Shown: one piece after another, positions 37,230-47,097 of the stretch | Layout of the letters: each line of letters starts with the position of its first letter | Position numbering within the stretch: the stretch's first letter is position 1 | NCBI RefSeq assembly: GCF_004833285.1 | Contig: NZ_STFG01000004.1 | Span: 142,689-206,688, forward strand | Source: Lampropedia puyangensis | Lineage (GTDB): Bacteria; Pseudomonadota; Gammaproteobacteria; Burkholderiales; Burkholderiaceae_C | Reading direction: 5' to 3' | DNA: 64,000 nucleotides | Notes under the pieces: generated by a model | Databases searched by the model: none | What the model saw: only the letters and a program-made list of their open reading frames with translations | Told to the model about the DNA's origin: nothing | Program-made: the position numbers and the translations under genes

Positions 37230-40200
37230 ATGGCGCGCAGCATGCCAACCCACACCACGCCCCATCCTGCTTTCCCCCGCCGACTTCTGCGTTGGCTTAG
37301 GAGTATCGTGCTGTCAGCCTTGCTCATCCTAGGTGCACTCTGGGCAGCCATGTATGGCTGGGTCGTCCCACGTTTAGACCAATGGCGGCCCAACGTGGTG
37401 CAGTACTTGCAAGACAAAACAGGGCTGGAAATCACCATCTCTACACTCAGCGCCAGCCGCTCGCCTAACTGGTTGCCTGCATTGCAGGTAGAAGGCATCA
37501 CCATTACGGCGCCTCAAGCGCCTTGGCAGGTGGAGATTCCGCGCATGCAAGTGGCACTGTCTTGGCCTTTGCTGTTGGGCCAGCAAGTAGGCTCACTGAT
37601 ATTGGAGCAGCCACAAGTGCGACTTACCGGCCCCCTCCAAGCGGGAAGACACAACGCGACCTTAGCAGCCGACGCGAACGCCGCCACCAACACCCCCCAA
37701 GCCAACGCATTGCAATGGCTGCTAGCGCAACCATCGATTCGTGTTGAAGGGGGCAGTCTGTCGTGGCAGCCAGCAACGCCTCCTGCGCCGGCTGACTCTG
37801 CCAGCACGGAAAGGCAAGAACCTTGGAGCGCGTCTGCAATCAATCTGCAACTGCGCCATAGCGCTTTGCGCAACCTCCACACGCTGGACATACGATTCAG
37901 CGCTGCGCAACTGTTAACCGCACCTGTGCAATTGCACTTACAGGGCCAAGACTGGGGCCGCCTGGTCCAAGACGGATGGCCTGCTTGGCGCCAAGCCACG
38001 GGCCAATGGAAGACGCACATCGAAGGGCTCAATCTCCAGCCTTTTTCCGCCTTGATGGCCCAATGGGCAGACGGCAGCTCGGAACCTATGCCAACAGCGC
38101 AAGGCACCATCAGCCTCTTATCGCAAGGCTCAATTCTTAGTGGTGAAATTGAGCAATCTGTATGGCAATTACACGCAAGCGACCTTGATTGGCCCCTCAG
38201 GCCAAGCGCACGCTTGCGCGTTGACTCTTCGGACCTCAGCTTCCAGCTGAAATCGCAAAAAGCCTCACCGTCAGACTCCAGCACGCAAACTTCTGCACAA
38301 GCTTTCGCATGGCAGGCACAGGTCGATCCGATCCTGCTTGCCGCAGACCAACAACAATGGCAAAGCCAACCGCTCACGTTTAGCCTGAACACGACATTAG
38401 ATACCACGCCCGTCAACGCCAACGACCGCATCTCTGCCCAAATAACAGCGGCAGAGCTAGCAACTAAACAACTTGATCTCGGCCCCCTCAGCGCAGTGCT
38501 GCAAACGGCTTTGCCCAACACCACATCGCCATCGCTAGGCCCCCATGAGGACAGCGCGACCAATGCACCCGTTGCAGCCACCTGGGAGCGCAGCCTCGCA
38601 CAGGCACAACAGTTACTGCGCCAATGGTCACCTGCAGGCCAGTTACAAGACTTGAGCCTACGCTGGCAACCCGCCCCTTTAAACGCAACACCTGCTCAGT
38701 CCCCTTGGCACATCGCCACATCTTTCAATGGTCTGCGCGTAGGAAGAGTCGGCGCGAGCACCACATCGGCAGTAGGCATAGAAAACCTCAACGGCACGCT
38801 TCAAGCAGGGCCAGAAGGCGGCAAGGCAGAGCTGGACATGCAAGACGGTCTGATCGACTTACCAGCCATATTCGATGCAGGCGCCATTGCTGTTGCTCGC
38901 CTCAAAACCCAGCTCGATTGGACAACCTCGCAAGATGGAGGCCTTCAAGTGCGCGTGCACGCACCTGAAGTGGCCAACGCTGATGCAGAGGGTTCAGCCA
39001 CCGTTTTGTGGCGTACCTCTACAACGCAAGAAGCGCAAGCCCTGTCCGAACAGACCGGTCAAACCGTTGGCACCCTGCCCGGTTTTCTCGACTTGCAAGC
39101 CCAACTCACCCGCGCCGACGCTCGAGCAGTGTGGCGCTATCTGCCCCATAGTGTTCCCGCCGATGTGCGGCGCTACGTGCAAGAGGCCATTCAAAACGGA
39201 TCCTCCAACAACGTGCAATTCGAGGTGCGGGGCAATCTCAAGCATTTCCCGTTTGATTCAAGACAGCGTGATCCGATCACCAAGCTGTACCCAGCTGCAC
39301 CGGACGCGAAAGGCAAAAAAACAAACACCGTGCAAGCAGCGGCGGCAAGCCAAACATCACCCGCTGCAGAGCTGTTTCGCATCAGCGCAGACCTAGAGAA
39401 TGTGGACTTTCGCTACGCGCCTCACTACCTGTTGGGCCCAGGGCAACCTGCATTGGTTTGGCCCGACTTGCAAAAAGTCAAAGGCCAATTGGTGTTCGAG
39501 GGCAATCGCATGGACTTGACCGTGCAATCAGGCCAACTTCAAGCAGCGCCCAAAGTGCGCATTAGCCAAGGTCAAGCTTGGATTGAGGACTTGATGCACG
39601 CCAGTGTGGGTGTCGATGTCCAAGCTGCAGGGCCGCTAGCTGACCAACTGCGGGTGCTAGCCAGCACCCCAGTCGCGCGCATGACGGACCATCTGATGGA
39701 TCCTCTGCAGGGCGATGGTAATACGGCGTTCAGCCTTCAGCTTGGCATTCCTTTAGAGAAAAAAAAGGCCCATCACTACAGCGTCAAAGGCCAAGTTCAA
39801 CTTCAGGGCAACAACCTGCAATGGTGGCCCCAGGTACCGCGGCTAAGCGATGCGCGTGGCACAGTCACTTTCACGGATAAAGGCTTTGCCGCCAAACGCA
39901 TTCAGGCCCAAGCACTGGGAGGACCTCTCACGCTCCACACTGCCATGCAAGACCATGTCCAAGGGCAACCTACCCAGGTCCGTATTGATGCCCAAGGCAC
40001 CCTCAGCGCCCAAGGTTTACAAGATTACGCCCACACGGCGCTGGCCAGCACCACAGCAGACCAACTGTTGGAGGCATTGCATGGACAAACCGACTACAGT
40101 TTGCGTATCGACACCATTGGTGCACGGCCTTACGTCTCCTTTTCCAGTGCGCTGCAAGGGCTAGGCAGCAACCTGCCATACCCACTCGATAAAGAGGCCG

Positions 40201-41855
40201 ATATTGCTCGTCCACTAACGCTCTCACATGCCACGCCGGACACCAACGGCGTCGAACAGCTGGAGCTGCAGCTCACCGACCGCGTGTACGCACGCTACAA
40301 ATTACAAGCCACACCAGGACAAGCCCAGAACGCCGTGGTATCTGTGCAACCCAGCGATAGGCCAGACACACCCACGCCTGCATCTACAACGACCGCCCCT
40401 TCAGTCGATGTGCTTTCAGGTCAACTCCTGATTGGCCAGTTCAGCGACGCAGAGCGGCGCCTGCCCAACTTTATTCCCAATACATTCCCCACAGCCCCCG
40501 TCCCCCCTAAAGTGCGCGCAACCATCGCACAAAAGCATTGGGATGTCGCCGCCTGGGCCCCATGGCTGATGCGAGACCGCGAAGCCCCCGACAACTCGCC
40601 AAAAGATACCGCATCCCCTGAAGGCAGCGCCTGGCTACTGCAACTGATTCCAAACGTTTGGTACGGACGCTTTGACCAACTGCAATGGGGAGGGTTGACG
40701 CTGCATGACGTGCAATTGCAGTCCTACCAAAGCGAGAGCGACAACACCATCTGGACGAGCCGTTTCAAAGCGGCTGAAACGCAAGGAACGCTGGAATACC
40801 ACCCGAACTACCTCGATGGAACAGGCCTCTTGCGCGGCAAGATTGATTACCTGGAGCTGCCTGCGCAATTAAGCCAAACGGCCACCAACACGCCGACCGA
40901 AGCCACCTCCGCAGACGACGCCAGCGGGGATCCATCACTGGCCAACCTGCAGCATCTTCCCACCGTTGATGTTGAAATCGACCGACTATTATTCGCCCAT
41001 CGTGACTGGGGAAAAGTTGCGCTTCAAGCCATGAATCGCGTGGTTAACGGCCAGCCCAGCGAATGGAAAATCAATTACCTGACAATGGAAACTCCAGAGG
41101 CCCGCCTGACGGCCAAAGGCAGTTGGCAAGAAGCCAGCCCACATGGCGGTTTCAATTACCTGCTCAGTGGCCGTAAGAAAATGGACATGCAGTTCACGCT
41201 GGAAATGCTGGATGCAGGCCGTCTGCTCTCTCGCATGGGCATCCCAGATGTACTGGATGCGGGAGCAGGACAACTCGATGGCCGGCTCTCCTGGCTGGGC
41301 TCCCCTCTGAAACTGGATATTCCTTCATTGCATGGCGACTTTCATCTTGACGTCGGAAAGGGACAATTTCTCAAAGCCAACGCCGGAGCTGGCCGCCTGC
41401 TGGGTGTTTTGAGTTTGCAAGCACTGCCAAGACGGTTAACCCTCGACTTCAGAGACATCTTCAGCGAAGGCTTTGCATTCGACTTTGTGCGCGGCGATGT
41501 GCATCTTGATGCTGGCAAAGCATCAACCAACAACCTGCAAATGAAAGGGGTGAATGCTGGTGTGGTGCTCGAAGGCAGTGCCGATATTGTGAAAGAAACC
41601 CAAGACATCACCGTTGTCGTTGTGCCAGAACTCGATGCCATGACTGCCTCTCTGGTGGCCACAGCCATCAACCCCGCGATTGGCGCCGGAACCTTTCTCG
41701 CGCAGTTTTTCTTCAGCAAACCGCTGGCAGAAGCGGCCACGCAAGAATTCCGCATGCACGGATCCTGGAGTGAACCTATCGTTGAGCGGCAAACGCCTCA
41801 AAAGGCCCCAGAAAAATCGTCGAAAGCCATGCCCACCTTCGACGACCGCTCATAA
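37230..41855 (+). CDS. yhdP: YhdP-like AsmA-family protein (TIGR02099)
   Basis: The very large (1541-residue) envelope protein is thought to bridge inner and outer membranes and move phospholipids outward; the evidence comes from E. coli YhdP. It has one N-terminal transmembrane helix (about 22-46, IVLSALLILGALWAAMYGWV), then an extended beta-rich body of repeated amphipathic strands. The conserved C-terminal AsmA-like block has GQLDGRLSWLGSPLKLD, GRLLGVLSLQALPRRLTLDF, then FAFDFVRGDVHLDAGKAST. Length exceeds the E. coli protein (about 1266). Several Gln/Ser/Thr-rich stretches may account for the difference. It is convergent with the OmpA-family gene, with a 14-bp hairpin between. Confidence 0.92.
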   Translation: MARSMPTHTTPHPAFPRRLLRWLRSIVLSALLILGALWAAMYGWVVPRLDQWRPNVVQYLQDKTGLEITISTLSASRSPNWLPALQVEGITITAPQAPWQVEIPRMQVALSWPLLLGQQVGSLILEQPQVRLTGPLQAGRHNATLAADANAATNTPQANALQWLLAQPSIRVEGGSLSWQPATPPAPADSASTERQEPWSASAINLQLRHSALRNLHTLDIRFSAAQLLTAPVQLHLQGQDWGRLVQDGWPAWRQATGQWKTHIEGLNLQPFSALMAQWADGSSEPMPTAQGTISLLSQGSILSGEIEQSVWQLHASDLDWPLRPSARLRVDSSDLSFQLKSQKASPSDSSTQTSAQAFAWQAQVDPILLAADQQQWQSQPLTFSLNTTLDTTPVNANDRISAQITAAELATKQLDLGPLSAVLQTALPNTTSPSLGPHEDSATNAPVAATWERSLAQAQQLLRQWSPAGQLQDLSLRWQPAPLNATPAQSPWHIATSFNGLRVGRVGASTTSAVGIENLNGTLQAGPEGGKAELDMQDGLIDLPAIFDAGAIAVARLKTQLDWTTSQDGGLQVRVHAPEVANADAEGSATVLWRTSTTQEAQALSEQTGQTVGTLPGFLDLQAQLTRADARAVWRYLPHSVPADVRRYVQEAIQNGSSNNVQFEVRGNLKHFPFDSRQRDPITKLYPAAPDAKGKKTNTVQAAAASQTSPAAELFRISADLENVDFRYAPHYLLGPGQPALVWPDLQKVKGQLVFEGNRMDLTVQSGQLQAAPKVRISQGQAWIEDLMHASVGVDVQAAGPLADQLRVLASTPVARMTDHLMDPLQGDGNTAFSLQLGIPLEKKKAHHYSVKGQVQLQGNNLQWWPQVPRLSDARGTVTFTDKGFAAKRIQAQALGGPLTLHTAMQDHVQGQPTQVRIDAQGTLSAQGLQDYAHTALASTTADQLLEALHGQTDYSLRIDTIGARPYVSFSSALQGLGSNLPYPLDKEADIARPLTLSHATPDTNGVEQLELQLTDRVYARYKLQATPGQAQNAVVSVQPSDRPDTPTPASTTTAPSVDVLSGQLLIGQFSDAERRLPNFIPNTFPTAPVPPKVRATIAQKHWDVAAWAPWLMRDREAPDNSPKDTASPEGSAWLLQLIPNVWYGRFDQLQWGGLTLHDVQLQSYQSESDNTIWTSRFKAAETQGTLEYHPNYLDGTGLLRGKIDYLELPAQLSQTATNTPTEATSADDASGDPSLANLQHLPTVDVEIDRLLFAHRDWGKVALQAMNRVVNGQPSEWKINYLTMETPEARLTAKGSWQEASPHGGFNYLLSGRKKMDMQFTLEMLDAGRLLSRMGIPDVLDAGAGQLDGRLSWLGSPLKLDIPSLHGDFHLDVGKGQFLKANAGAGRLLGVLSLQALPRRLTLDFRDIFSEGFAFDFVRGDVHLDAGKASTNNLQMKGVNAGVVLEGSADIVKETQDITVVVVPELDAMTASLVATAINPAIGAGTFLAQFFFSKPLAEAATQEFRMHGSWSEPIVERQTPQKAPEKSSKAMPTFDDRS

Positions 41856-41890
41856 GGTCACGAATCCAGCGCATTATTGAAGAGCGACCA

Positions 41891-41925
41891 ATAGAAAAGC
41901 CTGCTACTTGTGCAGGCTTTTCTAT
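41891..41925. terminator. Bidirectional terminator yhdP / ompA-family gene
   Basis: The perfect 14-bp arms (ATAGAAAAGCCTGC and its complement) have the loop TACTTGT. T-rich lower stems face both directions. It sits in the 114-nt convergent gap, so it probably serves both genes. Confidence 0.8.
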
Positions 41926-41969
41926 CAGAGAGAGGTCAGTTACACCTCTCACATCGCGAATCCAAAGCA

Positions 41970-42647
41970 TCAGCGCTGCTGATTGGGCTCACCCACGAAA
42001 ATCTCTACACGACGATTACGTGCACGGCCATCGGCAGAAGCATTGCTAGCGACCGGTTCGCGTGCGCCGCGGCCATCAATCTGAATGCGCTGCATGGCTA
42101 CGCCACGGGAGACCAAATACTGACGGGTACTGGCTGCGCGGTTGATGGACAAGGGGTTGTTAATAGAGTCATTGCCGGTGCTGTCGGTGTGCCCAATGAT
42201 GACCACATCGGTATTGGGATTATTGAGCAAGCTAGTGGCAAATTGATCTAACAGCGGGGCGAATTGGCCTTTGATATCGGCACGGTTGGTATCAAAAGAA
42301 ATATCGCTTGGAATATTGAGTTTCAAACGGTTGTCTTGCGTCTGCGTCACGACGACACCGCTATTGGCCATGGCGTTGTCCATCTCGGCTTTTTGGCGCT
42401 CCATACGCTGTGACCAGACATAGCCCCCCAGACCACCCAGGGTCGCCCCAATCGCGGCACCTTTGCCGTCGCCTGCAATCGCGCCAATCACAGCACCAGC
42501 AGCGGTTCCAACACCAACGCCCGTGGCAGTATTGCGCTGGGAATCGGACATGTTGGCGCAGCCTGCCAACCCCACCGCAGCCGCAGTTGTAAGCGCTAGG
42601 ACTGATCGCTGTAGCATGGTCACACGGTTTGAGGATTGAATCGTCAT
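41970..42647 (-). CDS. OmpA-family outer-membrane lipoprotein (YiaD-like)
   Basis: The 225-residue protein has a lipoprotein signal; LAGC gives the lipidated Cys at about residue 30. A Gly-zipper stretch follows (GVGVGTAAGAVIGAIAGDG, about 43-61). The C-terminal OmpA-like domain (about 108-220) has the peptidoglycan-binding signature IGHTDSTGNDSINNPLSINRA and the later GRARNRRVEIFV. It should anchor the outer membrane to the cell wall. Strong AGGAG 7 nt before the ATG at 42647. Gly-zipper plus OmpA domain is the YiaD/DUF4398-like layout. Single-gene unit, divergent from mltA. Confidence 0.92.
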   Translation of the reverse strand: MTIQSSNRVTMLQRSVLALTTAAAVGLAGCANMSDSQRNTATGVGVGTAAGAVIGAIAGDGKGAAIGATLGGLGGYVWSQRMERQKAEMDNAMANSGVVVTQTQDNRLKLNIPSDISFDTNRADIKGQFAPLLDQFATSLLNNPNTDVVIIGHTDSTGNDSINNPLSINRAASTRQYLVSRGVAMQRIQIDGRGAREPVASNASADGRARNRRVEIFVGEPNQQR

Positions 42648-42954
42648 TGAGCTTCTCCTTCATGAGTCTCGCGACTCGTAACAAGTTTTCCCTGGGGCAA
42701 TTGATCGCTCGTTGAATACGATCAACAAGTGTGGATAATGCCATGCGGTGGTCAAGAAGACCACCAGACATCTCCCCACTAGCGTCAATGCTTGCAACTC
42801 TGGATTGTCCATGAAGCTTCAAGCATCTGCACATGGCTGTCAACGGCTCACCCCACACAATGGTTGTCATAGAGTGGAAAAAACCATGCCGCTCTTGTTG
42901 CGTTGGGTATAAACGGTGGCACCAGTCTTGAGCATCTTGTCTTTTATTGAAAAC
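42648..42954. other. 307-nt divergent intergenic region OmpA-family gene / mltA
   Basis: I see no supported gene here. The long minus-strand frame that crosses it runs out of frame through the OmpA-family gene and is a shadow. The region presumably contains the two promoters and the AGGAG site of the OmpA-family gene. I found no strong dyad or terminator. Confidence 0.4.
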
Positions 42955-44127
42955 ATGTTTCGACCTTTGATCCGATGTGCGCTCGTTGCCCTACTGGCAG
43001 CCGTTCTGGCGGCCTGCTCTGGCCCCACGCCTCAACCGAACAGTGAGCTGCCAGACTATGGCGCGGTAAGCCAACCCAGTGCATTACCCACGCTCATGCC
43101 ACACCCCATTGGTCCGAGTGTCAAGCGTGAAAATGCGTTATGGACCCCTGTTCCTTGGAGCGATTTACCCGGGTTTGAGCAGGATGAACTGCGTGATGCC
43201 TGGTCCTCTTGGATGCGCAGCTGCGAGAAGCCTCTGCCAAGTTGGCGCGTCGTATGCAGTGAGGTTGCCGGTCTACAAAATGCCGACGATGGCACCCGCC
43301 GCGCATGGATGCGCCGGGCACTGCAACCCTATTTAATACGCACGCATGCTGGCAAAGATATCGGTATGCTGACCTCCTATTACGAGCCTGTGATGCAAGG
43401 CCGACGCCAGCCCGGCGAGGGCTTTACCGTGCCGCTGTATGCAATCCCTTCAGGCTTTGCTGGCCAAGGCACTTGGTTCAGCCGAGAACAAATCGAATCA
43501 GGCCACCCTGCTGCAGCGACTGCCTTGCGCGGCAAGGAAATTGTTTGGTTGAATGACCCTGTTGACGCCATGGTGCTGCACATCCAAGGCTCTGGACGCG
43601 TGAACTTACAAGAGGCCGATGGCAGCACCACGCAAATTCGCGTAGCCTATGCCGCCACCAACAACCACCCCTATAAAAGCATTGGACGCTGGCTATTGGA
43701 CCGCCGTTTGATTCGCGATGCCAGTTGGCCCGGCATCAAAGCATGGGTTGATGCCAACCCTGCTCGCGTCAAAGAGATGCTCTGGAGCAATCCGCGTTAC
43801 GTGTTCTTCAAAGAAGAGCCCATCGCCCCACAAGACCAGCATATTGGGCCGCGTGGTGCACAAGGCGTGCCACTCACACCCGGACGCTCCATCGCGGTTG
43901 ACCGCCGCAGCATTCCGTACGGCACCCCGGTGTGGCTAATGACCGCAGGCCCCACGCTCAACGAAAAACGCTTAGTGATGGCGCAAGACACAGGCAGCGC
44001 GATTGTGGGCGCAGTCCGCGCAGATTATTTTGCAGGCTGGGGCCATGAAGCCGGAGATCTGGCTGGCCGGGTGAAGCAAGATTTGTATTTATGGGCATTC
44101 TGGCCCAAAGGCGCACCCCTTCCTTGA
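42955..44127 (+). CDS. mltA: Membrane-bound lytic murein transglycosylase A
   Basis: The outer-membrane lipoprotein cleaves peptidoglycan glycan strands to anhydromuropeptides. The 390 residues have a lipobox (LAAC, Cys about residue 21). The MltA domain carries MLTSYYEPVMQGRRQPG near 130 and VLHIQGSGRVNL near 205. The 3D domain has KRLVMAQDTGSAIVGAVRADYF with the catalytic Asp near residue 345. The ATG at 42955 gives a proper lipoprotein signal; an upstream GTG adds 13 residues. It converges on apt across 98 nt. Confidence 0.95.
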   Translation: MFRPLIRCALVALLAAVLAACSGPTPQPNSELPDYGAVSQPSALPTLMPHPIGPSVKRENALWTPVPWSDLPGFEQDELRDAWSSWMRSCEKPLPSWRVVCSEVAGLQNADDGTRRAWMRRALQPYLIRTHAGKDIGMLTSYYEPVMQGRRQPGEGFTVPLYAIPSGFAGQGTWFSREQIESGHPAAATALRGKEIVWLNDPVDAMVLHIQGSGRVNLQEADGSTTQIRVAYAATNNHPYKSIGRWLLDRRLIRDASWPGIKAWVDANPARVKEMLWSNPRYVFFKEEPIAPQDQHIGPRGAQGVPLTPGRSIAVDRRSIPYGTPVWLMTAGPTLNEKRLVMAQDTGSAIVGAVRADYFAGWGHEAGDLAGRVKQDLYLWAFWPKGAPLP

Positions 44128-44225
44128 CGCCAGATGTCGTCTATGCCACCCGGACTCGCCCGATGGCATGGGAAAACCTTGGGCCCTTTGCGCTGTCAAA
44201 AATCCACCGTGCAGAAATCAGCAGC

Positions 44226-44792
44226 TCAGTGCCCCTCAAAGTCGACCAACGTCAACAGCGGCTTACCTAAGGCTTTGAGTTTGCTGGATCCACCCAATTC
44301 GGGCAAATCCACAATCACGGCACATTCCATCACGTGAGCTCCCAAACGCTCAAGCAACTTCACCCCAGCTATCATCGTGCCGCCCGTGGCAATCAGATCA
44401 TCAATGAGCAAGACACGCTGCCCTTGGGTTACTGCATCAGTGTGCAGCTCCACTGTGGCGCTGCCGTACTCTAGCTCATAGGTTTCTTCCACCGTCGTGA
44501 AAGGCAGCTTGCCCTTTTTACGAATAGGCACAAACCCCACGTTCAGCTCATGAGCCACTACCGCACCAATAATGAAGCCGCGCGCATCCAAGCCAGCGAC
44601 CACATCGGGGCGCAATTGCGGCGCCATGTAGCGGTGAACAAAGGCATCAATCAACACGCGAAAGACCTGTGGGTCTTGCAGCAGCGGAGTGATATCGCGA
44701 AACTGCACGCCAGCACTAGGCCAGTCTGGAACTGTACGGATGTGTTCACGCAAGAAATCTGAGACGTTCAGTGCGGCGGAAAGTGCTGGCAT
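44226..44792 (-). CDS. apt: Adenine phosphoribosyltransferase
   Basis: Salvages adenine to AMP using PRPP. The 188 residues carry the PRPP motif [14 protein letters not shown] (127-140), [17 protein letters not shown] near 68, and [10 protein letters not shown] near 91, the base-binding hood. All are typical of Apt. The ATG at 44792 has no obvious ribosome binding site. It lies alone between convergent mltA and divergent hydroxyacyl-CoA dehydrogenase. Length and motif set make the call secure. Confidence 0.96.
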   Translation of the reverse strand: MPALSAALNVSDFLREHIRTVPDWPSAGVQFRDITPLLQDPQVFRVLIDAFVHRYMAPQLRPDVVAGLDARGFIIGAVVAHELNVGFVPIRKKGKLPFTTVEETYELEYGSATVELHTDAVTQGQRVLLIDDLIATGGTMIAGVKLLERLGAHVMECAVIVDLPELGGSSKLKALGKPLLTLVDFEGH

Positions 44793-44942
44793 GGTGGTAA
44801 CAAAGCTAAAACAGTGAATACGCCATCAATGGCGCAACCGTAGTGTAAAGTCGCAAAGGGCCGCAATCCATCAGAAACGTTCAAGCTGGAGTACTTCAGG
44901 TGGGTTGCGTACGTTTCGTTTTATTCAACCACCAATCCAATC

Positions 44943-45791
44943 ATGAGTATTCAAACAGTGGGCGTCATTGGCGCAGGGACAATGGGTAACGGTATTGCAC
45001 AAGCGGTCGCGGCAGCTGGCTTGCAGGCCATTTTGATTGACATCTCTGACGCGGCCGTAGCCAAAGGCATTGCCACTGTCAGCGGCAGCCTTGATCGCTT
45101 GGTCAAAAAAGAAAAAATCAGCGAAAGCGATAAAACGGCCATTCTGGGCCGCATCAAAGGCTCGACCAACTACGCAGACCTCCAGCCTGCCGACCTGATC
45201 ATTGAGGCGGCCACGGAAAACTACGATCTGAAAATCAAAATTCTCAAGCAGATCGAAGCCGCCGCTGCTCCTAACACTATTCTGGCCTCGAACACATCAT
45301 CCATCTCCATCACCAAACTGGCGGCGCAAACACAAAATCCAGATCGGTTCATTGGCATGCATTTCTTCAACCCAGTACCGATGATGGCGCTGGTTGAAGT
45401 CATTCGCGGCCTGCAAACCAGCGATGTGACCCATGACACCGTCGCGGAACTGGCTCAAAAGCTGGGGAAAGCACCCGTCTCCGTCAAGAATGCGCCAGGT
45501 TTTGTCGTCAACCGCATTCTGGTGCCGATGATCAACGAGGCCTTTTTTGTGCTGGCTGAAGGTGTGGCTGAACCTGAAGCCATTGATGAGGCAATGAAAC
45601 TAGGCGCCAACCACCCAATCGGCCCATTGGCTTTGGCGGACTTGATTGGTCTGGACGTGTGCTTGGCCGTGATGGAGGTCTATTTGGAAGAGTTCGGCGA
45701 CAGCAAATACCGTCCTGCGCCACTGCTGCGTGAATTGGTGGCCGCGGGCTTCCTCGGCCGCAAAACTAAACGTGGCGTGTACACCTATTAA
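44943..45791 (+). CDS. 3-hydroxybutyryl-CoA dehydrogenase (3-hydroxyacyl-CoA dehydrogenase)
   Basis: NAD(P)-dependent oxidation of 3-hydroxyacyl-CoA to 3-oxoacyl-CoA in fatty-acid or butyrate metabolism. The 282-residue short form has the Rossmann motif IGAGTMGNGIAQ (9-20), catalytic His in GMHFFNPVPMMALVE near residue 139, and NRILVPMINEAFF near 190. It ends RKTKRGVYTY. The short length fits HbdA/PaaH-type rather than the FadB fusion. Monocistronic, with its own terminator. No partner thiolase or enoyl hydratase is nearby, so the pathway cannot be inferred. Confidence 0.93.
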   Translation: MSIQTVGVIGAGTMGNGIAQAVAAAGLQAILIDISDAAVAKGIATVSGSLDRLVKKEKISESDKTAILGRIKGSTNYADLQPADLIIEAATENYDLKIKILKQIEAAAAPNTILASNTSSISITKLAAQTQNPDRFIGMHFFNPVPMMALVEVIRGLQTSDVTHDTVAELAQKLGKAPVSVKNAPGFVVNRILVPMINEAFFVLAEGVAEPEAIDEAMKLGANHPIGPLALADLIGLDVCLAVMEVYLEEFGDSKYRPAPLLRELVAAGFLGRKTKRGVYTY

Positions 45792-45829
45792 CGCGCAAAT
45801 TACCGCATAGCCGCTTATCCAAACGCCCC

Positions 45830-45855
45830 AACGCCCCGACGCATGGGGCGTTTTG
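45830..45855 (+). terminator. Terminator of the hydroxyacyl-CoA dehydrogenase gene
   Basis: The arms AACGCCCC (45830-45837) and GGGGCGTT (45845-45852) have the loop GACGCAT, followed by TTTTGCTTT. It starts 38 nt after the stop codon. Confidence 0.8.
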
Positions 45856-46049
45856 CTTTACGCCCAAATAAAACAAGGATGGTTTTAAGCATGACTTGCC
45901 AAGGTAAAAACCGCAGCATCTCACACAAGGCGCGCTGCTTGGGCAATAATGCGGCGGTTTACTTTTCAAGGCGTTTGCCTGTTTCATCGGATTTGTAGCT
46001 TGGCGCCTGTTAGTGCGTAAGCTGCCTGCTTTGTGTTTTTCCAACTCCC

Positions 46050-46961
46050 ATGACCTCTGCTTTGCACACCTCTTCCCTTCAATCGTTGCCTTTGTTGGCA
46101 CGCGGCAAGGTTCGCGACAACTACGCTGTAGGCGATGACCGCATCCTGATGGTGGCCAGCGACCGCATTTCTGCGTTTGATGTCATCATGGGCGAACCGA
46201 TCCCCGGCAAAGGCGTCTTGCTGACGCAAATGGCGTTGTTCTGGTTTGACAAGCTTGACGGCATTTGCCCTAACCACCTGACAGGAGATGCGCCTGAAAC
46301 CGCGGTCTCCAGCGCGGAAGAAAAAGCGCAAATTGCAGGGCGCTCCATGCTCGTCAAACGCCTCAAACCGATTCCTGTTGAGGCCGTGGTGCGCGGTTAC
46401 CTGGCTGGCAGTGGCTGGAAGGAATACCAAGAAAGCCAATCGGTGTGTGGCGTTGCGTTGCCTGCGGGCCTGACCAATGCAGCACGCCTGCCTGAGCCTA
46501 TTTACACCCCTGCGGCCAAGGCTGAGATGGGCGAGCACGACGAAAACATCAGCTTTGAAAAAACCGTGGAAATGGTTGGCCCTGAACTGGCAGCTCAAAT
46601 CCGTGACATCAGCATTGCGCTGTACAAAAAAGCGGCATTGTTCGCCCAAACCAAAGGCATGATCATTGCAGATACCAAGTTTGAGTTTGGTTTAGATGCC
46701 GATGGCACGTTGACCTTGATGGATGAAGTGCTCACGCCTGACAGCTCACGCTATTGGCCCATCGAAGGTTATGAAGCAGCATTCCGTTCGGGCCAAAACC
46801 CACCCAGCTACGACAAACAATTCGTGCGTGACTGGTTGGAGCAAGTGCGCATCAACGGCGAACCATGGCGCAAAACGCCCCCTGCGCCACGCCTGCCGCG
46901 CGAAGTGATCGAGAACACGGCCGCTAAATACCGCGAGGCCTTGGAGCGGTTGACTGGCTAA
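46050..46961 (+). CDS. purC: Phosphoribosylaminoimidazole-succinocarboxamide synthase (SAICAR synthase)
   Basis: Purine biosynthesis: joins CAIR and aspartate with ATP. The 303 residues match the longer proteobacterial/eukaryotic form. They carry [23 protein letters not shown] near residue 17, the [17 protein letters not shown] block near 112, and [12 protein letters not shown] near 208. The ATG at 46050 is used; no strong ribosome binding site is visible. Monocistronic, followed by an 18-bp perfect terminator. Another purine gene, purT, lies 40 kb away in the window. Certain. Confidence 0.97.
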   Translation: MTSALHTSSLQSLPLLARGKVRDNYAVGDDRILMVASDRISAFDVIMGEPIPGKGVLLTQMALFWFDKLDGICPNHLTGDAPETAVSSAEEKAQIAGRSMLVKRLKPIPVEAVVRGYLAGSGWKEYQESQSVCGVALPAGLTNAARLPEPIYTPAAKAEMGEHDENISFEKTVEMVGPELAAQIRDISIALYKKAALFAQTKGMIIADTKFEFGLDADGTLTLMDEVLTPDSSRYWPIEGYEAAFRSGQNPPSYDKQFVRDWLEQVRINGEPWRKTPPAPRLPREVIENTAAKYREALERLTG

Positions 46962-47020
46962 GCCCAGCGCTCCCGCAGCCTTGATCAAGGCTGCTTCGCT
47001 CTGCTGTACGGCAGCAAGGC

Positions 47021-47063
47021 AGCAATAAAAAAGCACTCTGGTCAGGAGTGCTTTTTTATTGCT
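47021..47063. terminator. Strong bidirectional terminator purC / DUF808
   Basis: The perfect 18-bp arms (AGCAATAAAAAAGCACTC and its complement) have the loop TGGTCAG. Six-T runs lie in the stem for both directions. It is placed in the 136-nt convergent gap. Confidence 0.88.
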
Positions 47064-47097
47064 ATGGTTCGTAGATACCCGGCAAGTGCCGTTGCGT

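Noticed and set aside
42361..42870. 169-codon minus-strand frame starting upstream of the OmpA-family gene
   Set aside because: Most of it overlaps the OmpA-family lipoprotein in another frame, and it is Cys/Arg-rich as expected of a shadow frame.
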